Assembly: GCA_964617665.1 (NCBI GenBank)
Contig: CAZUAH010000080.1
Coordinates: 1-37,678 of the forward strand
DNA: 37,678 bases
Reading direction: 5' to 3'
Source: JADHUC01 sp964617665
Lineage (GTDB): Bacteria; Planctomycetota; Planctomycetia; Pirellulales; Pirellulaceae
Part shown: positions 17,610-26,374 of the stretch, piece by piece
Position numbering within the stretch: position 1 is the stretch's first letter
Layout of the letters: every line of letters begins with the position of its first letter
Notes under the pieces: model-generated
The model's database searches: none
Told to the model about the DNA's origin: nothing
The model's input: the letters and a program-made list of their open reading frames with translations, nothing else
Program-made: the position numbers and the translations under genes

Positions 17610-19262
17610 CTAACGGCTACGCCAGAACCCGGGTACGAATAGCACTAGGATCGAGAATAGCTCCAAGCGGCCCAGCATCATTAGCCAAAGGAACAGAGAT
17701 TTGCTCCACCAACTGAAATGGGCGTAGTTTCGCGTTGCGCCAACGGTCCCCAACCCCGGTCCTATGTTGTTCAACGTGGCCGCGACGGCGCTTGCGCTAT
17801 CGAGCAGTTTGTGCGGCGCGGGGGGGGGCACTCGTTCTTGGTCTGTTTCTGACTCACCACCATTCGTGGCATCGGTGACCGCGGGCGGACTCTCCGCTTC
17901 GCCTTGCCATGTTGCATCTGGCTCGAAGGAGATCACGAAGACCCAACTGAACATGAAGATGGCTAGAATCAGAGCAAAATAGACGAGGATGTTCTTTCGC
18001 AAATCGGCATCTTCCACCGCTCTTCCGCCAAGTCGCAACGGTCGAACTACAGACGGATGATACGCCTGTTCCACCTCCAGACGGAGAATTTTCCCAAAGA
18101 GGATGTGGCGGATCACTTTCATGCCACCGCCCGTGCTGCCAGCGCATCCGCCCACGAACATCAGCAGGAACAGCACGCCGCGGCCGAAGTGACTCCATTG
18201 GTCGAAATCGTCGGTGCAGTAGCCGGTGGTGGTCGTAATCGACACGACCTGAAACAGCCCCATGCGCAATGCTTCGAAGGGGCTGCTGAAGTCCCCATCC
18301 ATCAAACCGACCAGAACCACCAGCGCCGTGACTCCCACGAGGATGCTCATGTAGACACGCCATTCGATGTCGACAAACACCCTCCTGGGACGCAGGCAAA
18401 CAATATAGAACAGTAAAGTGAAATTCGTGCCGGCCAGAATCATGAACAGAATGACAACGTAGTCGATCGCCGCGCTGTCAAAGTGCCCCAGACTGGCGTT
18501 GTATGTGCTGAAGCCACCGGTGGCCATCGTTCCGAAGGCGTGGCAGAGGGCGTCGAACGACGACAGGCCCATGATCCACAAAATGATGGCCAAAACCACG
18601 TTTAGTCCGAAGTACGTGAAGGCGAACAGCAAAGCCGTGTCTTGCATGCGTGGCTTCGAGCCTTCTTTCGTTGGGCCCGGCATCTCAGCTCGCATCAGTG
18701 CTTTGCCGGCCGAGCCTTGACCGAGGATCACGACGAACAAGACGATGATCCCCAATCCGCCCAGGAAGTGAGTCGTGCTGCGCCAAAACAGGATGCAGTG
18801 TGGCACCAATTGTGGATCTTCCAACTGCGTCAAGACCGTTGCACCAGTCGTACTGAAACCGGACTGCGATTCAAAGAGGCAGTCGACTACGTTCATCCGT
18901 ACCAGGCTTGCGGTCTCTCCTTCGCCGTAGCCGCGGCAAGTGCCGCTCAGAAGGTAGGGCAGGGCGCCCAATACTGTAGCCAGCACCCAACTCAGCCCAA
19001 CGACGGCCATTGCTTCTTTGCGGAACAGCTTCCCTTCGGCCCCTCGCCCCATGTACCGCAGCCAGCCGCCGACCAACCCGCAAACGGCGATGCTGAACAG
19101 GAAGGCCACGAAGCCGCGAGTCTCGAAAATCGGCTGATCTTCGTAGACGAGATGTTTGCGATACCCCAACGCGGGAAAAGCCCAAGGTAGGGCAAAGATC
19201 ATGGCACCGCCTATCAACAAAGCGACGATGCCCAATTGCTTACTCAGCAGGCGAAAGTTCAT
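17610..19262 (-). CDS. trkH: Trk-type potassium uptake protein TrkH
   Basis: A 550-residue TrkH/KtrB-type channel subunit that moves K+ across the inner membrane. The four selectivity-filter loops are recognisable: SGFSTTGATVL (STTG 137-140), GTMATGGFSTY (246-250), SITTTTGYCTDDF (343-347) and LNNIGPGLGTVG (498-505). A hydrophilic, acidic and proline-rich insertion (about 448-487, containing VPPPAPHK) lies between the last two filter repeats and is not usual for the family. It is encoded partly by a run of nine C residues (G run at 17820-17828 on the plus strand). The gene follows trkA with a 4-nt gap on the same strand, so the two are cotranscribed and TrkA gates this channel. Confidence 0.93.
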   Translation of the reverse strand: MNFRLLSKQLGIVALLIGGAMIFALPWAFPALGYRKHLVYEDQPIFETRGFVAFLFSIAVCGLVGGWLRYMGRGAEGKLFRKEAMAVVGLSWVLATVLGALPYLLSGTCRGYGEGETASLVRMNVVDCLFESQSGFSTTGATVLTQLEDPQLVPHCILFWRSTTHFLGGLGIIVLFVVILGQGSAGKALMRAEMPGPTKEGSKPRMQDTALLFAFTYFGLNVVLAIILWIMGLSSFDALCHAFGTMATGGFSTYNASLGHFDSAAIDYVVILFMILAGTNFTLLFYIVCLRPRRVFVDIEWRVYMSILVGVTALVVLVGLMDGDFSSPFEALRMGLFQVVSITTTTGYCTDDFDQWSHFGRGVLFLLMFVGGCAGSTGGGMKVIRHILFGKILRLEVEQAYHPSVVRPLRLGGRAVEDADLRKNILVYFALILAIFMFSWVFVISFEPDATWQGEAESPPAVTDATNGGESETDQERVPPPAPHKLLDSASAVAATLNNIGPGLGTVGATRNYAHFSWWSKSLFLWLMMLGRLELFSILVLFVPGFWRSR

Positions 19263-19266
19263 CGGG

Positions 19267-20607
19267 CTAGCTCACACGAAACTGATCCAAAGCGGCATCC
19301 AATTCCGACTCGTCGATCAATGCGATTACGATATCGCCCGCTTGTATCCGATCGTCGGCGCCCGGTACTTTCGCGTAGCCTTCGCGCATCACCGCCGCGA
19401 TCAGACACTGGTCGGGCAGCGGCACGTTGGCCAACACGTGCTCGGTCGCCGGTGCTCCTTCGAGCACTTCGACCTCATATGCACTGATTTCACCACCGCG
19501 TAAGGGCATACGCGAGACGACGGGCCCCGATTGCAGGAAGCTCAGGACCTGTTTTGCCATTACATCCCTAGGGCTGACGGCTACATCGACGCCCAGCCTG
19601 CCCACGATATCGGCGTAATCGGGACGTCCGACAACGGCCATGATCTTATCCACTCCGATGTCACGCGCTTCGACGCCCGCCATGATGTTGCTTTCGTCGT
19701 CGCCGGTACACGCGACAAAGACGTCGGCTGCACCGACGCGTTCTTCCTCCAGCACTGCGCGGCGCGTGGCATCGGCTTGTACCACCGTTACATGAGGCAA
19801 GTTGTTGGCCAAGAATTCGCAGCGATCTTCGTCCTCCTCCATGAGGACAACGGAGAAACGGTCACGTTGCAGCAGCCTGGCCAGATGGTAGCCGGTCTCG
19901 CCGCCGCCAGCGATCACAACCCCTTGTTTCGGCCCCGGGTCAACGCGGAAAAGGTCTTTCACTTCATCGATGTGTTCGTTTCGGCCGATTACCGTGAGGC
20001 GATCCCCAAGCTGGATTTGATCAGCGGCTCCGGCGATCCACAGCTTCTTGTCGCGGTAGATGGAACCAATGCGCACACCTTTGGGCAGCTCCATTTCCTT
20101 TAGCGGCGTTTCCAGGGCGTCTGTCTTGTCCTTGATTTCGATCTCCTGCACTTCGATCGCGCCGCGAGCAAACGTCTCGACAACGAACGCATCAGGATTA
20201 CGGATGTTGCGGGCGAATTCCGTGGCCGACAGATGCTCGAGACTGAGCATGCGGTCGATGCGGAAATGACGCTGGTAGTCGAAAGTGCTCAAGTCACGAA
20301 ACACCGGGGCGAAGACCCGCGCGATCGAACGCCTGGTCCCCATCGCCTTGGCCATGCTGGCTGCGACGATGTTCACTTCGTCGTCGCGTGTCACGGCAAG
20401 ACACAGGTCAGATCCTAGGATATCGGCCTGAAACAACACGCTGGCGTGGGATGCCTCGCCGGTGATTGCCTTGACGTCCAATTCCTCATTGATCCGCCGG
20501 GTTTGGGCGGGATCAATATCGACGACGGTGATGCTATGCCGATCTCGGCATAGCAGATCGGCAATCCACGTGCCGACCGTGCCGGCTCCAAGTACGACAA
20601 TCTTCAT
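19267..20607 (-). CDS. trkA: Trk system regulatory subunit TrkA
   Basis: A 446-residue cytoplasmic protein with two tandem RCK units (N + C, N + C), the full-length TrkA architecture. The first Rossmann nucleotide-binding motif is GAGTVGTWIADLL (7-19), with an acidic strand end at VVDIDP. The second is GGGETGYHLARLL, around residue 235, with LMEEDEDRCEFLA. Each N-domain is followed by a TrkA_C lobe (IGSIYRDKKLWIAGAADQIQ and VMREGYAKVPGADDRIQAGD). It binds NAD(H)/ATP-type nucleotides and gates TrkH, encoded 4 nt downstream. It starts 15 nt after the upstream papain-like gene, indicating one operon. Confidence 0.95.
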   Translation of the reverse strand: MKIVVLGAGTVGTWIADLLCRDRHSITVVDIDPAQTRRINEELDVKAITGEASHASVLFQADILGSDLCLAVTRDDEVNIVAASMAKAMGTRRSIARVFAPVFRDLSTFDYQRHFRIDRMLSLEHLSATEFARNIRNPDAFVVETFARGAIEVQEIEIKDKTDALETPLKEMELPKGVRIGSIYRDKKLWIAGAADQIQLGDRLTVIGRNEHIDEVKDLFRVDPGPKQGVVIAGGGETGYHLARLLQRDRFSVVLMEEDEDRCEFLANNLPHVTVVQADATRRAVLEEERVGAADVFVACTGDDESNIMAGVEARDIGVDKIMAVVGRPDYADIVGRLGVDVAVSPRDVMAKQVLSFLQSGPVVSRMPLRGGEISAYEVEVLEGAPATEHVLANVPLPDQCLIAAVMREGYAKVPGADDRIQAGDIVIALIDESELDAALDQFRVS

Positions 20608-20622
20608 TGGCAGTGTTGCCTA

Positions 20623-22623
20623 TTAATCGGTGCGCGGTTGAAAGAACCTCTCGTCGAGCTGCGTTTGTCCACGCTGAACATAGAATTCTACCAGCGCGAT
20701 ACGCAGCTCGCGAGCCGAGAGCCGACCCGCGCTCCATTGCTTGAAGAGTTCCGCGTGACTCTCGCGATATGATTCGATACGTTGGATGGCCTCGGGCGAG
20801 TAACGCTTCTTGGCTTCTTCGTCCATCGGTCCGGCAGTGATCGCCGCGCGTGCCTCGACAAATGCACTCAGATTCTCTTCAGAAATCTCGTCCAACGTGC
20901 CGACGACGGCCGCTGTCTTGGCCGCGGCCTCCAGGTCCATGCGTTCGCTCACGTCGTTTACCCGCGCCAGGGCGCGCGCCAACCACGGCAGGTTCTTCGA
21001 TAGTGCCGCCGCCTTCTCGATCAGCAACTGAAGCGCGTCGGGCGAAGGCGTGAGTGTCTTTTTCGCCATACACTTAGCGAAATGGTCATAGATCGCTTCT
21101 TGCACCTCACGAGCCGGGTCGTACATAGGTTCGCGCCGACCGGCGATCTGCAATCGCGGCGAAAACACCGCGCCTGTGGGGGAGATGAAATCTTGGCTGA
21201 TCGACAGTCCCAATCGACCGAGATTCTCCTGGGTATTGCCCTCGGTTGGCGTCTCCGAGAAAGGAAAGAACTCGCTACGAGGTGCAGAGGACTGCTGAGC
21301 GCAGAGCAGTAGGAAGCCTGCGCAATAGGTGTGAATCGGTACGCCCTTCAACGGCTTGTCTTTCATTGCCACAACTCGGCTTGTGTCGAAGGCCAAATCG
21401 AATTGCGCTTCGTTTCCGATCATGTCCTGCGCGGCTTGGCCCATTTTGCCGCATACCGCGGGATCGTCGTGACGCAGGAAGAAATAATGCAACGTGCGAG
21501 TGCGGGCAAAGTAGACGTCCAGGTCCGTCGCTGGAATATGTGCGCCGCGTTCAGGTAGGTCCACAATCACGAACCGCCGAATGCCGTCGGAGCCTTCCTC
21601 CACAGCCACGACGCCGACGTGCGTGAAAAGCCCAGGCGACAGGTCGGTGAAATGGTTGTATGGGGAAGGATTGCGCATCAGCAGCCAGTCGCCAGCTTGA
21701 ACCTCCAGGCGGCCCCACCGGAAGCTGTCGCCTATGACACCCTGCTCCATTCGCTGCTTGAACCATGCAAGCAGCTTCCGACGATACTCGACAAGGTTCT
21801 TCGATAGCCTCGCTTCGTCGATTGCTTCCAGAATCTTGTACAACTCGTCGGCCGTGATCGCCGGTGCCGGCACGCCTGCGTCGCCGCCGGGTCGCGTTTT
21901 CTGTGGCACCCCCACGATCCGGATAGCTGCCACACCGATGACAACCAACGCAGGATCTTTCTCCTTCCGAACGAAGTCGGCCAGCACGGGCAATAGATCC
22001 GCTTCGCGCGTCTCGGTGATCAGTTGCAGGGCCTTGTACTTTTCCTTCGCGGTAAATGGAACGGCACCGCTATCAGCGGGAGGATCGAACAACATGAAAC
22101 ACATCACCACCGCGCCGATGGAAACGCGATGCTCGATCAATACGTCGAGCAAATCGCTCAGTTGCTTTGGATGCGGATCCAGATAGTAAGCGGCGCTTTC
22201 GATCACGTCGTGCAACCGATACCGTAACCAGCCGGACATATCAATCAGCTCGGTGGTTGTCTTGAGATAGTACCGCAGAGTTGCTCGTCGCTGATCGCCC
22301 GTCGGCAGTGCGGCAAAGCGGGTTCGCAATTCAAGCGTCTGGGCGAGTGCCTGGTCAACTTGCGACTTGACGTCAATCAACCGGCGTACCGTTGCCACGA
22401 TTTCGTCGGCATCGTCATCAGCCCACCATTGCTGCGCTACCCACTCCTCCAGTTCTTCCGCCGCTTCCTCAAGGTCTCTCGTCTGACGATCGGATACGTC
22501 ATCTGTCATCTTTGGGACGCTGGCGAGCAACCGTTGCAGCGGTTCAGAGGCGGTCTCTGCCCCGGTCGATTCAGCGAAGGTTAGGCCGCAGGTGACTACA
22601 GCGGCAAGCAGAGCACAATGCAT
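20623..22623 (-). CDS. exported permuted NlpC/P60 (YaeF/YiiX-like) protein
   Basis: A 666-residue protein with an N-terminal signal sequence (MHCALLAAVVTCGLTFA). The first 300 residues are helical. Residues about 305-445 look like a permuted papain-fold (NlpC/P60, YaeF/YiiX-like) domain: AGDWLL (310-315), FTHVGVV with the putative catalytic His335, a strand FVIVDLPERGAH, and TYCAGFLL with the putative catalytic Cys434. In this permuted group the His motif comes before the Cys, as here. The substrate could be peptidoglycan, a lipid or a thioester, and cannot be told. The C-terminal 200 residues are helical and unassigned. It lies 6 nt after a small membrane protein gene and 15 nt before trkA. 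Confidence 0.72.
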   Translation of the reverse strand: MHCALLAAVVTCGLTFAESTGAETASEPLQRLLASVPKMTDDVSDRQTRDLEEAAEELEEWVAQQWWADDDADEIVATVRRLIDVKSQVDQALAQTLELRTRFAALPTGDQRRATLRYYLKTTTELIDMSGWLRYRLHDVIESAAYYLDPHPKQLSDLLDVLIEHRVSIGAVVMCFMLFDPPADSGAVPFTAKEKYKALQLITETREADLLPVLADFVRKEKDPALVVIGVAAIRIVGVPQKTRPGGDAGVPAPAITADELYKILEAIDEARLSKNLVEYRRKLLAWFKQRMEQGVIGDSFRWGRLEVQAGDWLLMRNPSPYNHFTDLSPGLFTHVGVVAVEEGSDGIRRFVIVDLPERGAHIPATDLDVYFARTRTLHYFFLRHDDPAVCGKMGQAAQDMIGNEAQFDLAFDTSRVVAMKDKPLKGVPIHTYCAGFLLLCAQQSSAPRSEFFPFSETPTEGNTQENLGRLGLSISQDFISPTGAVFSPRLQIAGRREPMYDPAREVQEAIYDHFAKCMAKKTLTPSPDALQLLIEKAAALSKNLPWLARALARVNDVSERMDLEAAAKTAAVVGTLDEISEENLSAFVEARAAITAGPMDEEAKKRYSPEAIQRIESYRESHAELFKQWSAGRLSARELRIALVEFYVQRGQTQLDERFFQPRTD

Positions 22624-22629
22624 TGCGAA

Positions 22630-22857
22630 TCACACAAACCAGGAAAGCACCCAGAGAACGGCAAAAATCGCTGCCATGAACCCAATAATCCAAACGGCAG
22701 TGCGATACGCATTGTGCAGAATAGGCCCCACGAATTCGTGCCGCGTAGCTCCGTAGACCAGGCTGATGGCAAGAATCAGTGGAATGGCGTGAAAAAGTAG
22801 ACCGCTAGAACTGGCCAATAAGTAGCTGAACACTGCTAGACTCCATCGTGCAAACAA
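22630..22857 (-). CDS. small two-span membrane protein
   Basis: A 75-residue hydrophobic protein with two predicted spans: LFHAIPLILAISLVYGA, then, after a polar loop (TRHEFVGPILHNAYR), TAVWIIGFMAAIFAVLWVLSW. No family was recognised. It sits 6 nt upstream of the permuted NlpC/P60-like gene and on the same strand, so it probably heads the operon that ends with trkA-trkH. The start is uncertain: TTG at 22857 gives the longest form, and an in-frame GTG eight codons later is an alternative. Neither has a strong ribosome binding site. The clean hydrophobic pattern and tight spacing argue for a real gene. Confidence 0.62.
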   Translation of the reverse strand: MFARWSLAVFSYLLASSSGLLFHAIPLILAISLVYGATRHEFVGPILHNAYRTAVWIIGFMAAIFAVLWVLSWFV

Positions 22858-23000
22858 GTACTCACTGAATTGTCGTTCGAAGAATCGGAAGAATCAAGGC
22901 CATCTATGGCCATGATCGGCGGAAGTGGTAAGATCTTCGATGAAACGCATTTAAGTCCTTTCCTGTCACTTGGCCGCCGCTAGCAGAGAGGAGCAGACCG

Positions 23001-23930
23001 TTGCCTCAATTCGCCGATCGATTAGTTGCCGCTGTGCGTCGATGTGGAAATCCTGTGCTCGTAGGGTTAGATCCGCGCGCCGGCAGCCTGCCATCGGCTC
23101 TTCAAGTCGAGAATACATCGGACTATTCCGCGGTGGCCGAGGCATACCGTACCTTCTGTCAGGGCGTAATCGACGTGGTAGCTCCCCTGGTGGCGATCGT
23201 CAAACCGCAAGCGGCTTTCTTCGAGCAAATCGGGCCGGCCGGCATGTCTGCATTGGCCGACGTGATCCACTACGCCAAGGAAAAGGGATTGCTGGTCATC
23301 CTGGACGGCAAGCGGAACGACATTGGATCGACCGCCACAGCCTACGCACAAGGCTACCTGGGCGAGAAACCTGCGAGCGTCTGGGGCGCCGATGCTCTGA
23401 CGGTCAGCCCGTACTTGGGAGATGACAGTCTGGAGCCATTCGTGACGATTGCGAAAGAGCGCGATGCCGGGATCTTTGTATTGGTCAAGACCTCGAACAA
23501 GGGCGGCAAGCTCTTTCAGGACTTGCAGATCGAAGGGCGTCCTCTCTATCGACACGTTGCCGATTTTGTAGAAGATCTGGCGGCACGAACGGCCGGCGAG
23601 AATGGTTACGGTGCAGTCGGTGCAGTAGCAGGTGCGACATATCCGGAGCAACTGGCCGAGTTGCGTTCGGCCATGCCACACTGCTGGTTCCTCGTTCCCG
23701 GTTTCGGAGCACAGGGTGCTGGGGCTGCCGAAGTGGCCGGCGCATTTGATGACGATGGCTTGGGTGCCGTGATCAACAGCTCGCGTGGCATCATCTTCGC
23801 GCACGCCAGCGATAAGTACAAGAACCGATTCGGCGACGCTCGCTGGCAAGAAGCCGTCGAAGCCGCAACACTGGACATGATTGCCCAGTTGCGCGACCAG
23901 ACGCCAGCCGGCAAGCTCGCAAAACGATAA
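23001..23930 (+). CDS. pyrF: orotidine 5'-phosphate decarboxylase
   Basis: A 309-residue PyrF of the longer, type 2 (mycobacterial-like) group, which converts OMP to UMP in the last step of pyrimidine synthesis. The catalytic signature DGKRNDIGSTA (102-112; Lys104 and Asp107) is intact, as are VGLDPR (21-26), VKPQAAFFE (68-76), TVSPYLG and the phosphate-binding PGFGAQG. The start is TTG at 23001, supported by AGAGGAG 8 nt upstream. It is divergent from the trk operon, with 143 bp between starts containing a short palindrome (GGCCAT/ATGGCC, 22898-22911). No other pyr genes are in the window. Confidence 0.95.
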   Translation: MPQFADRLVAAVRRCGNPVLVGLDPRAGSLPSALQVENTSDYSAVAEAYRTFCQGVIDVVAPLVAIVKPQAAFFEQIGPAGMSALADVIHYAKEKGLLVILDGKRNDIGSTATAYAQGYLGEKPASVWGADALTVSPYLGDDSLEPFVTIAKERDAGIFVLVKTSNKGGKLFQDLQIEGRPLYRHVADFVEDLAARTAGENGYGAVGAVAGATYPEQLAELRSAMPHCWFLVPGFGAQGAGAAEVAGAFDDDGLGAVINSSRGIIFAHASDKYKNRFGDARWQEAVEAATLDMIAQLRDQTPAGKLAKR

Positions 23931-23975
23931 TGTCGAAGGGGGGCGATACGAACTCCTCTCATAAAGGAGCAAGAC

Positions 23976-24410
23976 ATGCGGAATGCCATGGCAACGACAA
24001 CACTCTTCTGGCTGTGCATTGCAGCCTCCGTATTGGCCCGCGAGGAAGCCAGTCCGCTGCCTGACGCGAAGCAGGTGAAATCGGTTTCAATCAAGTTCGA
24101 TCATCCGAAACAACGCGATGACATTGAATTCACGGCAACGCCCGAAGACTGGAAGGCGATTCGTGCGGCACTGTTGCCTGCGAAACGCGATCCAAAGCCT
24201 GCAGATTGGGAATGGCTCGCCACGGTGAAGATCGTCAAGAAGGACGGCCAGCCGTTACAAGTTGAACTCTACACGACAAGCAAAGACCCCGGTGCATTCG
24301 CCGCCGGAAAGACATACAAGCAACGCGTGTATTACCGCGGTGGAAAAACCGCTGCGTTGGTCAAGGCCATCAAGGCCGCGCATGAGAAGTCCAAGAAGAA
24401 AGGCGAGTGA
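23976..24410 (+). CDS. small exported protein of unknown function
   Basis: A 144-residue protein with a signal peptide (hydrophobic TTTLFWLCIAASVLA, cleavage likely after ASVLA). The mature part is a small alpha/beta domain with a lysine-rich C-terminus (KAAHEKSKKKGE). No catalytic motif or known family was recognised. AAAGGAG 7 nt upstream makes the ATG at 23976 convincing. It follows pyrF by 45 nt and may be cotranscribed with it. It converges with the acetyl-CoA hydrolase gene. Confidence 0.75.
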   Translation: MRNAMATTTLFWLCIAASVLAREEASPLPDAKQVKSVSIKFDHPKQRDDIEFTATPEDWKAIRAALLPAKRDPKPADWEWLATVKIVKKDGQPLQVELYTTSKDPGAFAAGKTYKQRVYYRGGKTAALVKAIKAAHEKSKKKGE

Positions 24411-24459
24411 TCGCAAGGCAAGGGCCATCTGGCGACCGTCGGCCCGGAGCCATCGACGC

Positions 24460-26325
24460 TCATTCGCCCACCGTCATGGTCACCCGGACGACGCCGTCCT
24501 CGGTGGTTGTTTCGGTATTCAAGCCGCTGCCGTGGAAGATCTTGAGCATTCCGGCATTCTCGGGCAGAACGTCGGCAGTGAATTGGTGGATGCCGTCCTT
24601 CTTGCCGATCTCGACCAGACGTCGGAAGAGGTGGCCGCCCAGGCCCTTTCGTTGCCAATCGTCGCGAATCACAAAAGCCATTTCCGCCGACCACTTTTCG
24701 GCCGTAGTCATATACCGGCCGACGCCGATGATCTCTTCATCACCACCTTCACCACAGACCACGACCAGCGCCATTTCAGTGTCGTAATCCAAGTTACAGA
24801 ACATCTGCAGCCGATTGTGAGGCAGGGATTTCAGCGTACCGTGATACCGCAGGTACTTGGTCTGTTCGCTGAACGAATAGAACATTCCCTTGATCTTCGA
24901 GTCGTCGTCGGGGCGGATCGGCCGGATCTCAAGCTCGGTACCATCCCTCAGTGTCAACGACTCCTCCAACTCCGCGGGATACGGATGAGCTGACGGGAGA
25001 ATTTGGTTGGCGTAGACCAAGCGACGACGCTTGGCTGAATGTAGTAGTTCCGCGCGGAAACGGGGGTGCGCGATGTTGATCAGCGACATGGCTCGTTCGC
25101 GCATGGTCTTTCCATGCAAATATGCCACGCCATATTCGGTGACCACGTAGTGCGTATCGCCACGCGTCGTGACGACACCGGCCCCTTTCTGCAGGAACGG
25201 CACTATCCGGCTGCGTATTTCGCCGTCTTCCGTTACGGTAGTACTGGGTAGCGCCAAGATCGGCTTACCGCCGCGTGCCATGGCGGCGCCACGCATGAAG
25301 TCGGCGTGGCCGCCAATACCACTGTACAGCTTCTCGCCAATTGAATCGGCGACGGCTTGCCCCGTCAGATCGACCTCGATCGCCGCATTGATGGCGACGA
25401 TGTTGTCGTGCTGGCAAATGATCCTGGGATCGTTCGTGTACTCGGAAGGGTGCATCTCGATCTGAGGATTGTTGTCGAGAAACTCATACAACTCCGGCGA
25501 GCCTGCGGCAAAACTACTGACGATTTTGCGCTGGTGCAACGTCTTGCGGCTGCCTGTTATGACGCCGGCTTGAGCCAGACGCATTACGCCATCGGAAAGC
25601 ATTTCGGTATGGACGCCCAAATCGTTCTTGTCGGTCAGATAAGGCAACACGGTATCTGGTAATCGACCGATCCCCAATTGCAGCGTATCCCCATCGGCAA
25701 TCAGGCTGGAAACGTGCTCGACGATCTGCTGGGTCGTCTCGTCCGGGTCTTGAATAACGGGCCATTCCAGCAATGGCTCGTCGTGTTCAACCAAGTAGTC
25801 GATGTCGCGCACATGGATAAAACTGTTGCCCAGCGTACGCGGCATGTACTTATTTACTTGAGCGACCACGGTCTTCGCTGCATGAGCTGCGGACCGCGTC
25901 ATATCGACCGATACGCCCAGGCTGCAGAATCCATGTTCGTCGGGAGGGCTGACCATGATCAGCGCGACGTTGATGGGCACACGTCCCGATCGAAACATCT
26001 CGGGAATCTGAGAGAAGAAGATGGGCGTGTAGTCCGCACGCACTTGGCCAACGGCCTCACGCATACTGTTGCCAATGAAGAATGCATTGGCTCGAAAGCG
26101 GTCGGCGTACTTGGGATCGGTATACGGCGCCACCCCCATGGTCAGCACGTTCAATACCTCGGTGTCTTCCGCCCCGCCGGCGCTGTCAACCAAGGCTCGT
26201 ACCAACTCCTGTGGTTCGCCGCACGCCGAGCCGACAAACACTCGGTTGCCCGGCTGGATGTGGCTGATCGCGGCCTTGGCGGGGACCAGATTCTTCGCCC
26301 ATTTTTCGTGCCAATCCGTAGACAT
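24460..26325 (-). CDS. acetyl-CoA hydrolase/CoA-transferase fused to a GNAT acetyltransferase domain
   Basis: A 621-residue two-domain protein. Residues about 1-445 are a family I CoA-transferase/acetyl-CoA hydrolase: SPPDEHGFCSLG (126-137), GIGRLPDTVL (218-227), HTEMLSDGV with the presumed catalytic Glu241, and GIGGHADFMRGA. Residues about 456-621 are a GNAT domain: it opens LTLRDGTELEIRPIRPDD and carries the acetyl-CoA pyrophosphate-binding motif QRKGLG (about 555-562) followed by an ENAGML segment. The first domain transfers or hydrolyses acyl-CoA; the second probably acetylates a protein or small molecule. It lies 49 nt after the NDP-forming acyl-CoA synthetase, so the two are likely cotranscribed. 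Substrate range is not readable from the sequence. Confidence 0.88.
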   Translation of the reverse strand: MSTDWHEKWAKNLVPAKAAISHIQPGNRVFVGSACGEPQELVRALVDSAGGAEDTEVLNVLTMGVAPYTDPKYADRFRANAFFIGNSMREAVGQVRADYTPIFFSQIPEMFRSGRVPINVALIMVSPPDEHGFCSLGVSVDMTRSAAHAAKTVVAQVNKYMPRTLGNSFIHVRDIDYLVEHDEPLLEWPVIQDPDETTQQIVEHVSSLIADGDTLQLGIGRLPDTVLPYLTDKNDLGVHTEMLSDGVMRLAQAGVITGSRKTLHQRKIVSSFAAGSPELYEFLDNNPQIEMHPSEYTNDPRIICQHDNIVAINAAIEVDLTGQAVADSIGEKLYSGIGGHADFMRGAAMARGGKPILALPSTTVTEDGEIRSRIVPFLQKGAGVVTTRGDTHYVVTEYGVAYLHGKTMRERAMSLINIAHPRFRAELLHSAKRRRLVYANQILPSAHPYPAELEESLTLRDGTELEIRPIRPDDDSKIKGMFYSFSEQTKYLRYHGTLKSLPHNRLQMFCNLDYDTEMALVVVCGEGGDEEIIGVGRYMTTAEKWSAEMAFVIRDDWQRKGLGGHLFRRLVEIGKKDGIHQFTADVLPENAGMLKIFHGSGLNTETTTEDGVVRVTMTVGE

Positions 26326-26374
26326 CGTTTATCACTCTCCGATAGAGAATTGCTTTGCTTAAGTGCTACCTGCG

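Noticed and set aside
22898..22911. Palindrome GGCCAT/ATGGCC between the trk operon and pyrF
   Set aside because: Six-bp arms are expected by chance in GC-rich DNA and no regulator is nearby, so it is not listed as an operator.
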